From Cadophora sp. MPI-SDFR-AT-0126 (Eukaryota; Ascomycota; Leotiomycetes; Helotiales; Ploettnerulaceae): 64,000 nucleotides of DNA. Of the stretch, positions 10,776-20,070 are shown piece by piece. The position numbers and the translations under genes were made by a program. Numbering within the stretch: position 1 is the stretch's first letter; the number at the start of each line of letters is the position of its first letter. Where the stretch lies: positions 3,348,001 through 3,412,000 of the forward strand of contig JAGMVK010000002.1 in NCBI GenBank assembly GCA_020747065.1, in the 5' to 3' direction. The notes beneath the pieces were generated by a model. The model saw nothing but the letters and a program-made list of their open reading frames with translations. It made no database searches and was not told the origin of the DNA.

Positions 10776-12527
10776 TTACAGAGTGCTAGTGGCCGCGTCC
10801 CAGAGCCGCACCGTCTTGTCCCCAGACGCTGACGCCAGCAGCCTCGAGTCGGGCGAGAAGGCTACTGACCAGACCGGGCCGCTGTGCCCCTCGAGCGTCT
10901 GCTGTAGCGCGCCGGTGGCCGCGTCCCAGAGCCGCACCGTCTTGTCCTCAGACGCCGACGCCAGCAGCCTCGAGTCGAGCGAGAAGGCTACTGACCAGAC
11001 CGGGCCGCTGTGCCCCTCGAGCGTCCGCTGTAGAGCGCCGGTGGCCGCGTCCCAGAGCCGCACCGTCTTGTCCTCAGACGCCGACGCCAGCAGCCTCGAG
11101 TTGGGCGAGAAGGCTACTGACCCGACCGGGCCGCTGTGCCCCTCGAGCGTGTGCTGTAGCGCGCCGGTGGCCGCGTCCCAGAGCCGCACTGTCTTGTCCT
11201 CAGACGCCGACGCTAGCAGCCTCGAGTCGGGCGAGAAGGCTACTGACCAGACCGGGCCGCTGTGCCCCTCGAGCGTCTGCTGTAGAGCGCCGGTGGCCGC
11301 GTCCCAGAGCCGCACCGTCTTGTACCTAGACGCCGACGCCAGCAGCCTCGAGTCGGGCGAGAAGGCTACTGACGAGACCGGGCCGCTGTGCCCCTCGAGC
11401 GTCTGCTGTAGCGCGCCGGTGGCCGCGTCCCAGAGCCGCACTGTCTTGTCCTCAGACGCCGACGCCAGCAGCCTCGAGTTGGGCGAGAAGGCTACTGACC
11501 TGACCGCGCCGCTGCGCCCCTCGAGCGTGTGCTGTAGAGCGCCGGTGGCCGCGTCCCAGAGCCGCACCGTCTTGTACCCAGACGCCGACGCTAGCAGCCT
11601 CGAGTCGGGCGAGAAGGCTACTGACCAGACCGGGTCGCTGTGCCCCTCGAGCGTCCGCTGTAGCGCGCCTAATCGCTTGGCATAACTCGAGGTAGCCTGT
11701 GAAAGTTCGTCGACCCGATATTTCCACTCGCGGTTCAGCCTACGGAATGCGTTCTCCTTCCCCTCGCCATAGATAACCGGTATTGAGATGTCGAAGATGC
11801 CTAGCAGGGAATATGCAATGTCTTCTTCACGCTTGGTATCCCGATTTCGTGCCCACAATAATCGCTCGTTGAAGCTGAAGTCAGAAGGAGGGCTGCCTCG
11901 AAGAGCAACAATAGGAATTCCTGTTATCTTGTGAAGCTGTGCCTCTAATGAGTTCTTATCACCAAGTCGGTTACCATTCAAGGAGAAGAACTCCACTAAC
12001 GGCGGCGCGATAAGCTCTTGAAGTGTCCAGCCACGGGTAAACCATCGACTATTCCCAAAAGCTACTTCCCATGGCCTTACAGACGGGTCCATTTGATCTT
12101 TTGTCCAAACATCTGCTAGATACACATAGCATATTGCCGCTTTGCGATACCAGCGAAACATGGAGTTGATAGCTTCTGAAAGCTCAGCGTCCCTCGATTT
12201 GTTGATGCAGCAAGTGTCCACCCAGAAGTATTCAAGGCCATCACGAGCAGCCTGCTGTCCACAGAACCGAAGCTTTTTGTATCCCTTTTTCGTCTTCCCG
12301 GAGCCATCCTTCAGGTCTTCAAAGGTGACCTCTTCATCATCTTCTCCCCAGGTGTGTGAAAGTATCGCATAAGGAGATGTAGGGTGGGTGATGTCCTTCG
12401 TGAGGCTAAATTCGCCATTTGCTTCGAGCTTCAGAAGACGCATTTGGGCTTGGAGCATTCGACGGTCTGCGCGTCTGCCATTCGACGAGCATGGATTATA
12501 GGCGGAAGTACTTAGGTTGCGCTCCAA
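10776..12527 (-). CDS. HET domain-WD40 repeat protein lacking a NOD module
   Basis: Intact single-exon frame of up to 583 aa; a second ATG at 12443 (MRLLKLEANGEF) matches the usual HET start better and would give 555 aa. HET motifs in order: YAILSHTWG, YFWVDTCCINK, INSMFRWYRKA, SRWFTRGWTLQELIAPP, EDIAYSLLGIFD, YGEG. Near residue 290 the sequence passes straight into seven 42-aa WD40 repeats and stops after a short STL tail. In the fungal HET-NWD family a NACHT domain lies between these parts; here it is missing and no P-loop is visible. HET domains execute incompatibility or cell-death responses and the WD40 array is taken as the recognition part; that role is inferred from the family. There are no internal stops or frameshifts, so the gene may be expressed from the right-arm side of B2. 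Confidence 0.88.
   Translation of the reverse strand: MERNLSTSAYNPCSSNGRRADRRMLQAQMRLLKLEANGEFSLTKDITHPTSPYAILSHTWGEDDEEVTFEDLKDGSGKTKKGYKKLRFCGQQAARDGLEYFWVDTCCINKSRDAELSEAINSMFRWYRKAAICYVYLADVWTKDQMDPSVRPWEVAFGNSRWFTRGWTLQELIAPPLVEFFSLNGNRLGDKNSLEAQLHKITGIPIVALRGSPPSDFSFNERLLWARNRDTKREEDIAYSLLGIFDISIPVIYGEGKENAFRRLNREWKYRVDELSQATSSYAKRLGALQRTLEGHSDPVWSVAFSPDSRLLASASGYKTVRLWDAATGALQHTLEGRSGAVRSVAFSPNSRLLASASEDKTVRLWDAATGALQQTLEGHSGPVSSVAFSPDSRLLASASRYKTVRLWDAATGALQQTLEGHSGPVWSVAFSPDSRLLASASEDKTVRLWDAATGALQHTLEGHSGPVGSVAFSPNSRLLASASEDKTVRLWDAATGALQRTLEGHSGPVWSVAFSLDSRLLASASEDKTVRLWDAATGALQQTLEGHSGPVWSVAFSPDSRLLASASGDKTVRLWDAATSTL
10788..11669 (-). repeat. Seven 126-bp WD40-encoding tandem repeats
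   Basis: Seven in-register units, GALQ-x-TLEGHS...KTVRLWDAAT, are almost identical apart from a few codons. Variable positions are the residue after GALQ (R/H/Q), the two after GH(R)S (G/D, P/A), the residue after V (W/R/S/G), P versus L and D versus N in FSPDS, and the two before KTV (ED, GY, RY, GD). Such high-identity arrays change length readily by unequal exchange. Confidence 0.93.
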
Positions 12528-13519
12528 ATAATCTAGCCGCGAAGGCTAAGATGGTGTAGATGGGTCTGAGATGAAGAGGTTGATGAAAGGTTTGAGGCTG
12601 AGGCTCCAGCTGAGTGCTTGGTGATAATTGGCCGAACGACAAACCGGGCGTTGCGCTGGCGAAGCCAGTAAGTGGCCATCCCTCATTTGATGGGATGGCT
12701 CATCAATTGCACTATACCTCTTTGTTCGCATGGTCCTTTCGATTAAGCTGTCGGAGAAGTTATTTTGTGGTTTGGTCGTGGCACTTAATTCGCAATAGGA
12801 ACTCTCATGGAAGCCCATGGAAACCCGTAGAAACTCCGAGGAGCGAGATGGCACTCCGGCATCGATCCTATGCGAAAAGCTGGGTTATGGTAATTCAACT
12901 CAGTGGCTCCCTCGTCCACGCAGATGAATGAGAAGCCGCAGTCCCTCCAGCCACTGCTGGCCTTTATGACTAAGGCAGTATATTTCGGATTTTGGATTTT
13001 GGCTAAATAATGTGGGGTCGGAAAATCGCCACTTAATCCAAGACGAGGTACCGACCCGCGTGGCGATCTTTGCATGAACCTGCACACCACAGCCGTCACA
13101 AGGAAGTTGACGATCTCCCGCATAGTGAGGAGGCATAAGAATTCAGCTAAGATCATTCTATAAGTTTTAGAGATGGTGCAAGCTCGGTAGTGCAGCTGTA
13201 GTAGAGGAAGTATATTTCGCTATAAAAGGAGACTCTTTACAAATCAGGCGTGAGGGCGACAATACGAACTTGATTTTCTAGTGGGAGAAGTTCAGGGTGT
13301 TAGGAAGTGGCCATGGAATATAATATATAAGAAAATATAGGAGATATTAAGTTGTGCACAGAATACAAGATATTTGAAGTCAAAGTACCTATCCTTTTTT
13401 CCGGCACGCAGGGTTTTCCGGCACACAGGGATGGACATTATCATTTTTTTCGGCACGGGGGGTTTTTCGGCACGCAGGGATGGACGTTACTTTTTTAAAT
13501 TTTGTGAAACTCAATCTTG

Positions 13520-14629
13520 TTATATGTCAGATATAAGAGGCCATCCAAGACCTATCATGACCTCCTCGATGACTTTTAAAACATCCAATTGAACTCCCCA
13601 TCTATAAGCGGCAACATCAAAGTATACTGGCTTATCTTGCTTCATCGCCGGAAAGTACTTTGATACAAGGAATGCCATACTTCTATTAGAACAAACACTT
13701 CCTAATGGCTTCCACTCTGTAGTTTCCAGATCTTTTTTATTATTGGCCTTTCGTTCGCGTGTCACGACATGCCGGTCATGAGAACCCTCTACTATCCGGA
13801 ACGGACAAAGCTCTTGAGCATGTACGACAATGTCTGCTCTTTCCTTCAGCTTTTCAAAGAACTCCAAATACGCAATATCTTTACTTGATATAATAAAACT
13901 GACAAAAGGCATTTGTTGCCATTCCGTTAATATCTTACCTCTTTTGTCAACCCCACAACCAGATGGCTGGCTATCGATAGTGAATAACCCGAAATCGTGT
14001 AATTTCAGTAAACCAGGTACAAGCGGAATCGTTTCTTCAAAGATTTGTCCATGGTGGTATGGTGTTTCAGGAATCTGTCCCAAGAGGAACTTTCGGTCCA
14101 AAGTTATGAGATCAGAGAAGTTCTTAGCAGTTCTCCAAAAAATTTCAGTTTGTCTTCCTAAGTAGCAGTTAGCTTATGTGATAGGAGTATGTGATGAGGT
14201 ATTACCTAGACTAATTTCATGTTGTGGATGTGTGATCTGGACTTTTTGGCCGGTTTCTCTGTTGAAAATGTACGTATAATTCCTCCCATCTTTGTTAAAA
14301 AACATCTCACTCATCACAGCCGAGCAGTCTATTCCCGGGTTCTCTCCTGCTAAGTAGACTTTAAACTTCGTATTGCCGACAACGTCAAGCTCCTTCCACT
14401 CAGCTGCTAAGCCCGTCCGGTCTCCACATCGGATCCAATTGCTAAGTCTGTTCCACTCACCTTCCGGAAGAACTTCGTTGTAGCAGAGTTCATCATCTCC
14501 TGATTGCGTAACGATAATGAAAAGGTTTATTTGTTTAGAACGTCGACGGGATTTCTTAAGGTCTTTTCCAAATATAGCCACTTTTAACCCCAGAGTAAGA
14601 AGGAAAGCGAATTCTTCTATTATATCCAT
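13520..14629 (-). CDS. DUF6919-like conserved protein
   Basis: Two exons on the minus strand: 14629 to about 14206, then about 14160 to 13520. The intron starts GTAATA, has a GCTAAC branch site and joins ISLG to RQTEIFWRTAKNFSDL in frame, giving about 355 residues. Exon 2 has RTAKNFSDLITLDRKFLLGQ, ETPYHHGQI-EETIPLVPGLLKLHDFGLFTIDSQP, a pattern I associate with DUF6919-like proteins of bacteria and fungi whose biochemical role is not known. There are no stops or frameshifts. It lies just outside the B1/B2 nest and looks like an ordinary resident gene. Confidence 0.65.
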
Positions 14630-14891
14630 TTTGCGATATACATATGTTGTTGTTTTGCCTTATTAGAAGGGATGTGAGTAGTTATATATCCTTGCAGCTA
14701 GAAAGATCCTAAATCGGACCCTAAAGATATGAGCTGAAATAGCCATAGTGTTGAGGGCACTTTTGGGCTACCTCTACAACAAAAGCGTTGAAGGATACAC
14801 TTTTGGCTCTATGAATAGTTCGTATAGCCTCCTATTGTATGTAATAGTGGAAACCTACTAGTGGATCGAGATTTCGGAAAGCTCGCATTAC

Positions 14892-14983
14892 TACAGTAGA
14901 AGGCGAATTGGGTGTCGCTAATTTTATAGATAACTTTTTCAATAATGTAGGGCTAGTGGGCCTGTGGCAGAATTAGCTAGCAG
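14892..14983 (-). repeat. Dispersed ~90-bp repeat (partial copy)
   Basis: It starts TACAGTAGAAGGCGAATTGG and matches about 45 bp of the reverse complement of 16274-16367 with only two or three differences, then diverges. Confidence 0.6.
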
Positions 14984-15139
14984 AAGTTAAAAACTCGGGA
15001 TTTCATAATTTGACGCCTAATTGTCGTTCAGCCAGTCGTTTTCTATACTAGCATAGCCTTCTGAGTCGACAAACGTTGAGGTAAAAGGGAATCGTTGCCA
15101 CATTGATTACTTCTCGCCGGTTCACGCAGAGAGGATAAG

Positions 15140-15363
15140 TGTAACGTTGAAGTGACGGAAGTGCTGGAAATAGGGGTACTCAGGTTTAGCCAGAATATTA
15201 CCGGACGGAAGCCGGACCAGATTCGTATATATATATAGGACCGCTCCCCCTCTGAGGGCTCCTTACCTTCTTGTTTCCTTCGTACCAGACCTATAATATT
15301 ACTATTTGCCTACCCTCTTGCTCCCATACTTGATACTGCACTTAGTAATATTGCGTCGTTACA
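15140..15363. mobile_element. Solo LTR with 5-bp target duplication
   Basis: A 224-bp segment begins TGTAACG and ends CGTTACA, a perfect 7-bp terminal inversion of the TG...CA type. It is flanked on both sides by ATAAG (15135-15139 and 15364-15368). The inside has TATATATATA and pyrimidine-rich sequence like fungal LTR promoters. No internal retrotransposon sequence adjoins it, so it is a solo LTR left by recombination. Confidence 0.8.
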
Positions 15364-16273
15364 ATAAGTGGCCACTTCCTCGGAGTTTTTACGGGTTTTT
15401 ACGGGCTTCTATGACAGTCCCTCCCTCTATTTGCTAGTTATGTGATATGACCTAAACAACTTCGTACAAAACAATATCTTCAAACAGCTTAATCGGAAAT
15501 GACAATAAGAACAAGGTGTATAATTTAGCGCAATTAATATGCTATTCATTAGATAGGGAATAGCAAGTTATCTAACGCACCGCTATTTGCCGCTACCATG
15601 CCCGCCCCGAATTAAATACCCGTCGACTCTCTTTAGCAGCTTCTACTCGAAATTTAGTATACAATGCTTTACTCCTTCCAGAGAACCACTCAAAGTATAG
15701 TAATCTCTCTCTCAGAGGAAAGTTCAACAACTATAATTGTATAATTTGCTAAACAATCACATCTACATTTCTCCTCTGTAAGCCAGGTAATCTTATCACC
15801 CTCTAGACACGATTCATATCCCTTGTCTCCTTTCTCAACCCATTGATGTTTAATGCGACGATATTTCAAGGTCTTATTCGTAAAGCTAACCCCTAAATAT
15901 ATCTCCAGTTCACGATCGACATTTTGTTCAATCCAAAGTCGTATGTCTTGTTCCTTAGCTTTGGTACGTAACCATTCAGTAGGGTCCTCAATCCTAATAA
16001 TTATGTATTAGTTGGGGTTTAAGAAATAGGACTTATAAAAATAATGGCCTACACGTCCTTGAATATGCTAAGATTAATATTCTGAACCTCGGCCTCAATA
16101 ACTGATTCGATAGCAATGAGACGAGAGGTGGGTTCCATAGTTGTAACCGTAGTCAAAACAAGTCGAGAGGTGCCTGGTTTCCGGCCGATCGATGAATAAT
16201 AGGTACGGGCTTTTATAGACCAGAATTAGCTCCACTCTGCGATGACAGTCAGTGGTACCTTGGAGTACATTTA

Positions 16274-16367
16274 GGCAGGGGTGCACAGCCACAAGGGTCA
16301 GGAAAGTAGAGCCCGCTTCAAAAAGTTATCTTTAAAACTAGCGACACCCAATTCGCCTTCTACTGTA
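16274..16367 (+). repeat. Dispersed ~90-bp repeat
   Basis: It runs from GGGGTGCACAGCCACAAG to CGCCTTCTACTGTA. Related copies are at 49372-49458 and, cut short by E3, at 51041-51105; an inverted partial copy is at 14892-14983. Confidence 0.6.
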
Positions 16368-16729
16368 AATTTAAATTCAATCAATATGAGCTTAGGAATA
16401 GTCGGCCTTGTATATAAGACTAAAAATTCGGATGGCAAGAATAGAAGCTTCTGATTTAGATCCTCGACTCCTTTCACCATCGTTTATTTTCTGAATATCT
16501 TTAGCTCTTTTCAGTAAAAAGAGGCCTTGCGTTCAAAGGTAATTTCATATGTGGCATCTCATGAAGTAAGCATTGATTGATAGTAGAGAGTCTTTTTAGA
16601 AGCTAACTTAATTCAAGCGCACCCACATAAAAAAACTTTAATTGTGCAACGAAGGTTGATTCTTTGCGACTCTGTTCCTTGCGTTGTGGGACTAACTTAT
16701 CAATCGGATCATTGCTCCGCCCAAGCCTC

Positions 16730-16808
16730 TGCCCCATGTCTTTGCCCCATGTCTTTGCCCCATGTCTTTGCCCCATGTCTTTGCCCCTTGTCTCTGTCCC
16801 CTGCCTCT
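16730..16808 (+). repeat. 13-bp minisatellite (GCCCCATGTCTTT)n
   Basis: About six units, the first four nearly perfect and the last two diverged. The same unit recurs at 35194-35284 and 37420-37466, always in this orientation. Confidence 0.85.
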
Positions 16809-17230
16809 ACCGCGTGGCGCTGAGGGCCTGGTTGCTAACTGTCGAAAGAGGGCAGCATCAATAGATCAAACGTACTTCAAACAGGGCCAAAATAATGTTA
16901 AGTTTCTGTCTGTGTACCTTCTGAAAATTTCCTTAGATTAATGGAATTACATCGAATCATCTTCCGACGCTGTGATGATCCTTACCCTAATGTAAGACGG
17001 TTTAAAAACTGCACGGCCAGAAACTAACATTATTGGGGCCTGTACGACGTCTATTCGCCTTCAACGTATCTGGCAACTCCAATTTCAACCCTTTATATGT
17101 CTATAAGTACCGAAACTCCCGCTGTTGACTTCCCCAACTAATCTTCCAAACGGAAACAACCCTCAAATTCTTTATGCAGCTCTCGGTTTGCTAATCTCTT
17201 GAAACGAGAAATATCGAATCTGTGCCCACC

Positions 17231-18072
17231 ATGCTTTTGATATACAAGATCTTTAGCGGTATCATTCTTATGGCATTCACGCCATTCTACGCATCCTCAG
17301 CAAGCCCATCAGCGCCCATTCTAGAGTGTGCATTAACTACCACAAAGCCTACTTCACCACTCGAAACAATTCCTATGCCTCCCATTAAATCAGGTTTGTA
17401 ACCCATGCTCTTCTGTTTGCTCGCTTACTTGCAAGGGGGGAAGAAAGATGACGCTTTCTCATAGGTAGCTCACGGCTCCCCAGTCCTATCATGACACTGG
17501 CGCATATCGCCGTAGGCCGAGGCATTCAAAATTACACCTGCACAGGGCCCGGAGCAGCCCCAGTTGCAATTGGCGCAGTAGCAACACTGTACGGTTAGTA
17601 TTTCGTCTATTACCTCTCTTCAGCACAAATTATTGACCTCCTGTCTTCCGCAGACGCCACGTCACTCGCATATTTCAGCGAAAACTGCCTCCATCAAGTT
17701 CCCCCCAGAGCCGTCTATTTACCCCTGCCACCTCCAACCTTTACGCATACCTCACAATTGGGGTTTTTATCATTTCTGGGCCACCACTTTTTTGATGCAG
17801 CTGGAACGCCTGTCTTCGATCTCTCAGCTAAAAAGTCAATTCTGTTTGCGGAAAAGAAGGCCAGTATAAAAGCTCCCCTAGGAGCAAACAAAGGGCCCGC
17901 AAAAACGGGCGCGGTGGATTGGCTGTTCCTGACCGATAAAGGAGGAAAATACACAAGCATAGGGCTGAGTCAGGTGTATCGCGTTGTCACCGCTGGAGGC
18001 ATTGGACCAACCTGTTTGGGCACCGGTGTTGAGACCGTAGAGTATGCTGCAGAGTATTGGTTTTATAAATAA
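17231..18072 (+). CDS. Secreted DUF3455 family protein
   Basis: Three exons, 17231-17393, 17465-17593 and 17654-18072, join in frame to 236 aa. The introns 17394-17464 (GTTTGT...ATAG) and 17594-17653 (GTTAGT...CGCAG) are canonical. The first ~25 residues are a hydrophobic signal peptide ending in a small-residue stretch (ASSASPSAP). The core carries the family hallmark AHIAVGRGIQNYTC, then GAVATLYD, and later TGAVDWLFL, YRVVTAGG and AAEYWFYK. DUF3455 proteins are small secreted fungal proteins, some annotated as malate-dehydrogenase-related without proof; the biochemical role is unknown. The gene is intact and flanked by repeats on both sides. Confidence 0.88.
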
Positions 18073-18270
18073 GTGGGGGTTGGGTTGGTATGGGATACAT
18101 TGGTTCGGTCGAATAAAGTGTATACGTTTGGAGTCGACATGTATTAGAAATGGAGACCGAGCGAGAAATTGATTATCCACTTGTTCCTCTCCAACTCTTC
18201 TCTAATGTAAATTGATGCCCACACTCCTCCAGCCTTTCCTCTGGGCGCGGTTCTCCTATCCTTTAAATGC

Positions 18271-20070
18271 TTGACATCAATCTTTGTTGACCTGAGCATA
18301 TGTTTAGTTTTCGAGGGCGAGATAGTCACTGATCTGCCCTTCATCTTACTCAAGTCGTCGCATAAAATAAAGCCATTGTATGGCCTAGATCGGGACGATG
18401 ATGCCTCTGATAATGATGAAGACTGGATTCTTTCAGAGCTTGGGGCATACGAGATTTGCCCTGCAGAGCTCGACGAGGGAGGAGAGAGCGTTGAAACGGA
18501 CCCGGAATTTACAAGACGGAACGATATCCTCCAAGACATGGAGGCTCGAATACAACAGCTAAAAGAAGGAGGAGAGCTTTCAGAAGGCTCTGATAGCAAC
18601 TCTAGTGGCGAATCGGATGGCGGCTACGAGTTTTCTGTCTTTCCCTCCGAGTATTCCGATCACTTTTACAAATCGCCTTGACGACTCTCAAAACCCCAAA
18701 AGGGATGGATAGGAAAACCCTTAGAACATTTAAGAAGGAAGCTCTGAATTTCGGAGTTCACGGCCGGAAAATCTGGAAGCTCCCAATGAAAGGGCCCCTA
18801 TTATTAGACTCGTTATCGACACTGATCGAGAGAAAGTGCGAATCCTTAAGAGCTGCCACAACGACTCTGGCCACAAAGGGAGAGAGCACACATACCACCG
18901 CATATCCACACGCTAATTTTAGAAAGGGTGCTATAAAGACACTATGGATTTCGTTCGAACTTGTGCTGAGTGTCAACTGAGATCACTGGGACAGCAGGAG
19001 GAACCTGTGACGGCTCAACGGGAGTTCATTGATAGCTACAATACAAAGTAGAAAAGACAAGGAGAAAAGAGGTTTCGAAAGGAGCCTCGAGCTTAAGTAC
19101 AGAAGGCGCGGCCGCTAGTCCTGTCGCAACGTCGCGTCCAGTCACCTCTCGTGACTCCCAAGTCCCGTGATCTGCGACACACACGTGACTACGCGGACTG
19201 TCCATCACAGAACCTCTCTTCCCTACGGCTTCTAATGGACCGATGGAGAAGTAGGCTCTAGACATCACTTATATGACTAAATGGCGAGAAAATCAATACT
19301 TGGTTGTTGCCAGGGATGATATGAGTAGTTAGGTAGAAGCAAAGGCTCTTACCGACGCCTCGTCTATAGCAGTGGTTAAGTTTATATAGGAGGAAATCAT
19401 CTGTCGCCACGGCCTGTTCTGGAGATTAGTTGTTGATAGGGGTAAAGAGAATATAGGGGAAGTCATTCAGCTCCTAAATAAGATGGAAATTCAGCGAATA
19501 CAGGTATCGGCTTATAATCCGAGAGCGAATGGGATGGCGGAGAGGCCACGGGCTAATTAAAAATGCCCTTTCTAAAATGGGAGACCGCTGGATCGAAAAC
19601 CTTCCCGCGGTGTTGTTTGCGGATCGAACTATAGTACACGGACCTACTGGATTTACACCATTCTATATGGTTTACGGCAGAGGGCCTATTCTTCCCGTGG
19701 AGACGCAGTACCCTACCTGGAGAACCTTATTTACCGAAGAAGTCACCGATCGATCGAAGTTATTACAACTCAGGGCAATTCAGTTCCAAATGCGGCAAGA
19801 AAATATCAATGAAGCAATACTACGAAAGAGTCGCCGGAGACAAGAGGGTCGAGATGTCTTCAGCGACAAGTATAATATTCGAGGAAGGCCATTCCAAGTC
19901 AAAGACATAGTTCTTCGGCACGACTCAGAGAGGGGATCGACAAGTCAACACGGAGAGCTCTAGACTTTAGGTGGCTAGGACCGTACGAAATAGCAAAAGC
20001 CAACACCGAAAAGGGTTACTACAGGCTCAAGGAGCTAGGCTCTGAGGGCCCCTAGTTGAAAGGGACATGC
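18271..20070 (+). pseudogene. Ty3/Gypsy retrotransposon pol relic (connection, zinc-binding and integrase)
   Basis: An acidic linker (18271-18681, EDWILSELGAYEICPAEL) runs into MDRKTLRTFKKEALNF (18705 onward), typical of the segment before a Gypsy integrase. In another frame follows a zinc-binding HHCC motif (CHNDSGHKG, then TCAEC at about 18970). The integrase core at 19430-19560 has VVDRGKENIGE and SAYNPRANGMAE, and its C-terminal part (19529-19963) has GRGPILPVETQYPTW and the HDSERG-type tail ending RWLGPYEIAKA near 19990. Frameshifts and stops break it throughout. No gag, protease or reverse transcriptase is recognisable upstream and I could not define LTRs, so this is an old internal fragment. 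Confidence 0.82.

Larger units (their letters stand above)
9821..13438. mobile_element. TIR element B2, carries HET-WD40; inserted in B1
   Basis: The left end is ACGTAGATCCCTGCGTGCCGG at 9821, the right end ...CACACAGGGATGGACAT at 13438, and TA flanks both sides (9819-9820 and 13439-13440). Size is 3,618 bp. The left arm (9821 to about 10340) resembles the B1 left arm at 7028-7500 (shared ATTGTTCTTTAGCTATTTCTC and GCCGGATTTATCCGGA). The right arm (about 13035-13438) has the GGTACCGACCCGCGTGGCGATCTT and CGCCACAGC-like boxes seen across the family. DNA between the arms and the gene (10340-10775 and 12528-13030) shows no second gene. Confidence 0.75.
7028..13487. mobile_element. TIR element B1 (interrupted by B2), carries a membrane-protein gene
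   Basis: The left end starts ACGTCCATCCCTGCG at 7028 after TA, with the doubled module (CCCTGCGTGCCGAAAA). The right arm at about 9475-9818 has GGTACCGACCCGCGTGGCG, as in the other members, and reaches the conserved AAAGTACCTA box, where it is cut by B2 at the TA (9819-9820). The missing tail of B1 resumes after B2 at 13439-13487 (TA, then TCATTTTTTTCGGCACG...GATGGACGT). Without B2 the element is about 2.84 kb. About 450 bp between the gene start and the right arm hold no gene. Confidence 0.7.
14630..17230. other. Gene-poor, AT-rich region with repeats
   Basis: No convincing coding sequence. It holds a solo LTR (15140-15363), two copies of a ~90-bp dispersed repeat in opposite orientation (14892-14983, 16274-16367) and a 13-bp minisatellite (16730-16808). 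A minus-strand frame at 15730-16010 has charged composition but no recognisable motif. Confidence 0.5.

Noticed and set aside
10783..11685. 300-codon frame on the plus strand opposite the WD40 repeats
   Set aside because: It is the antisense of seven near-identical repeats; repeat periodicity keeps it open. The minus strand has HET and WD40 motifs.
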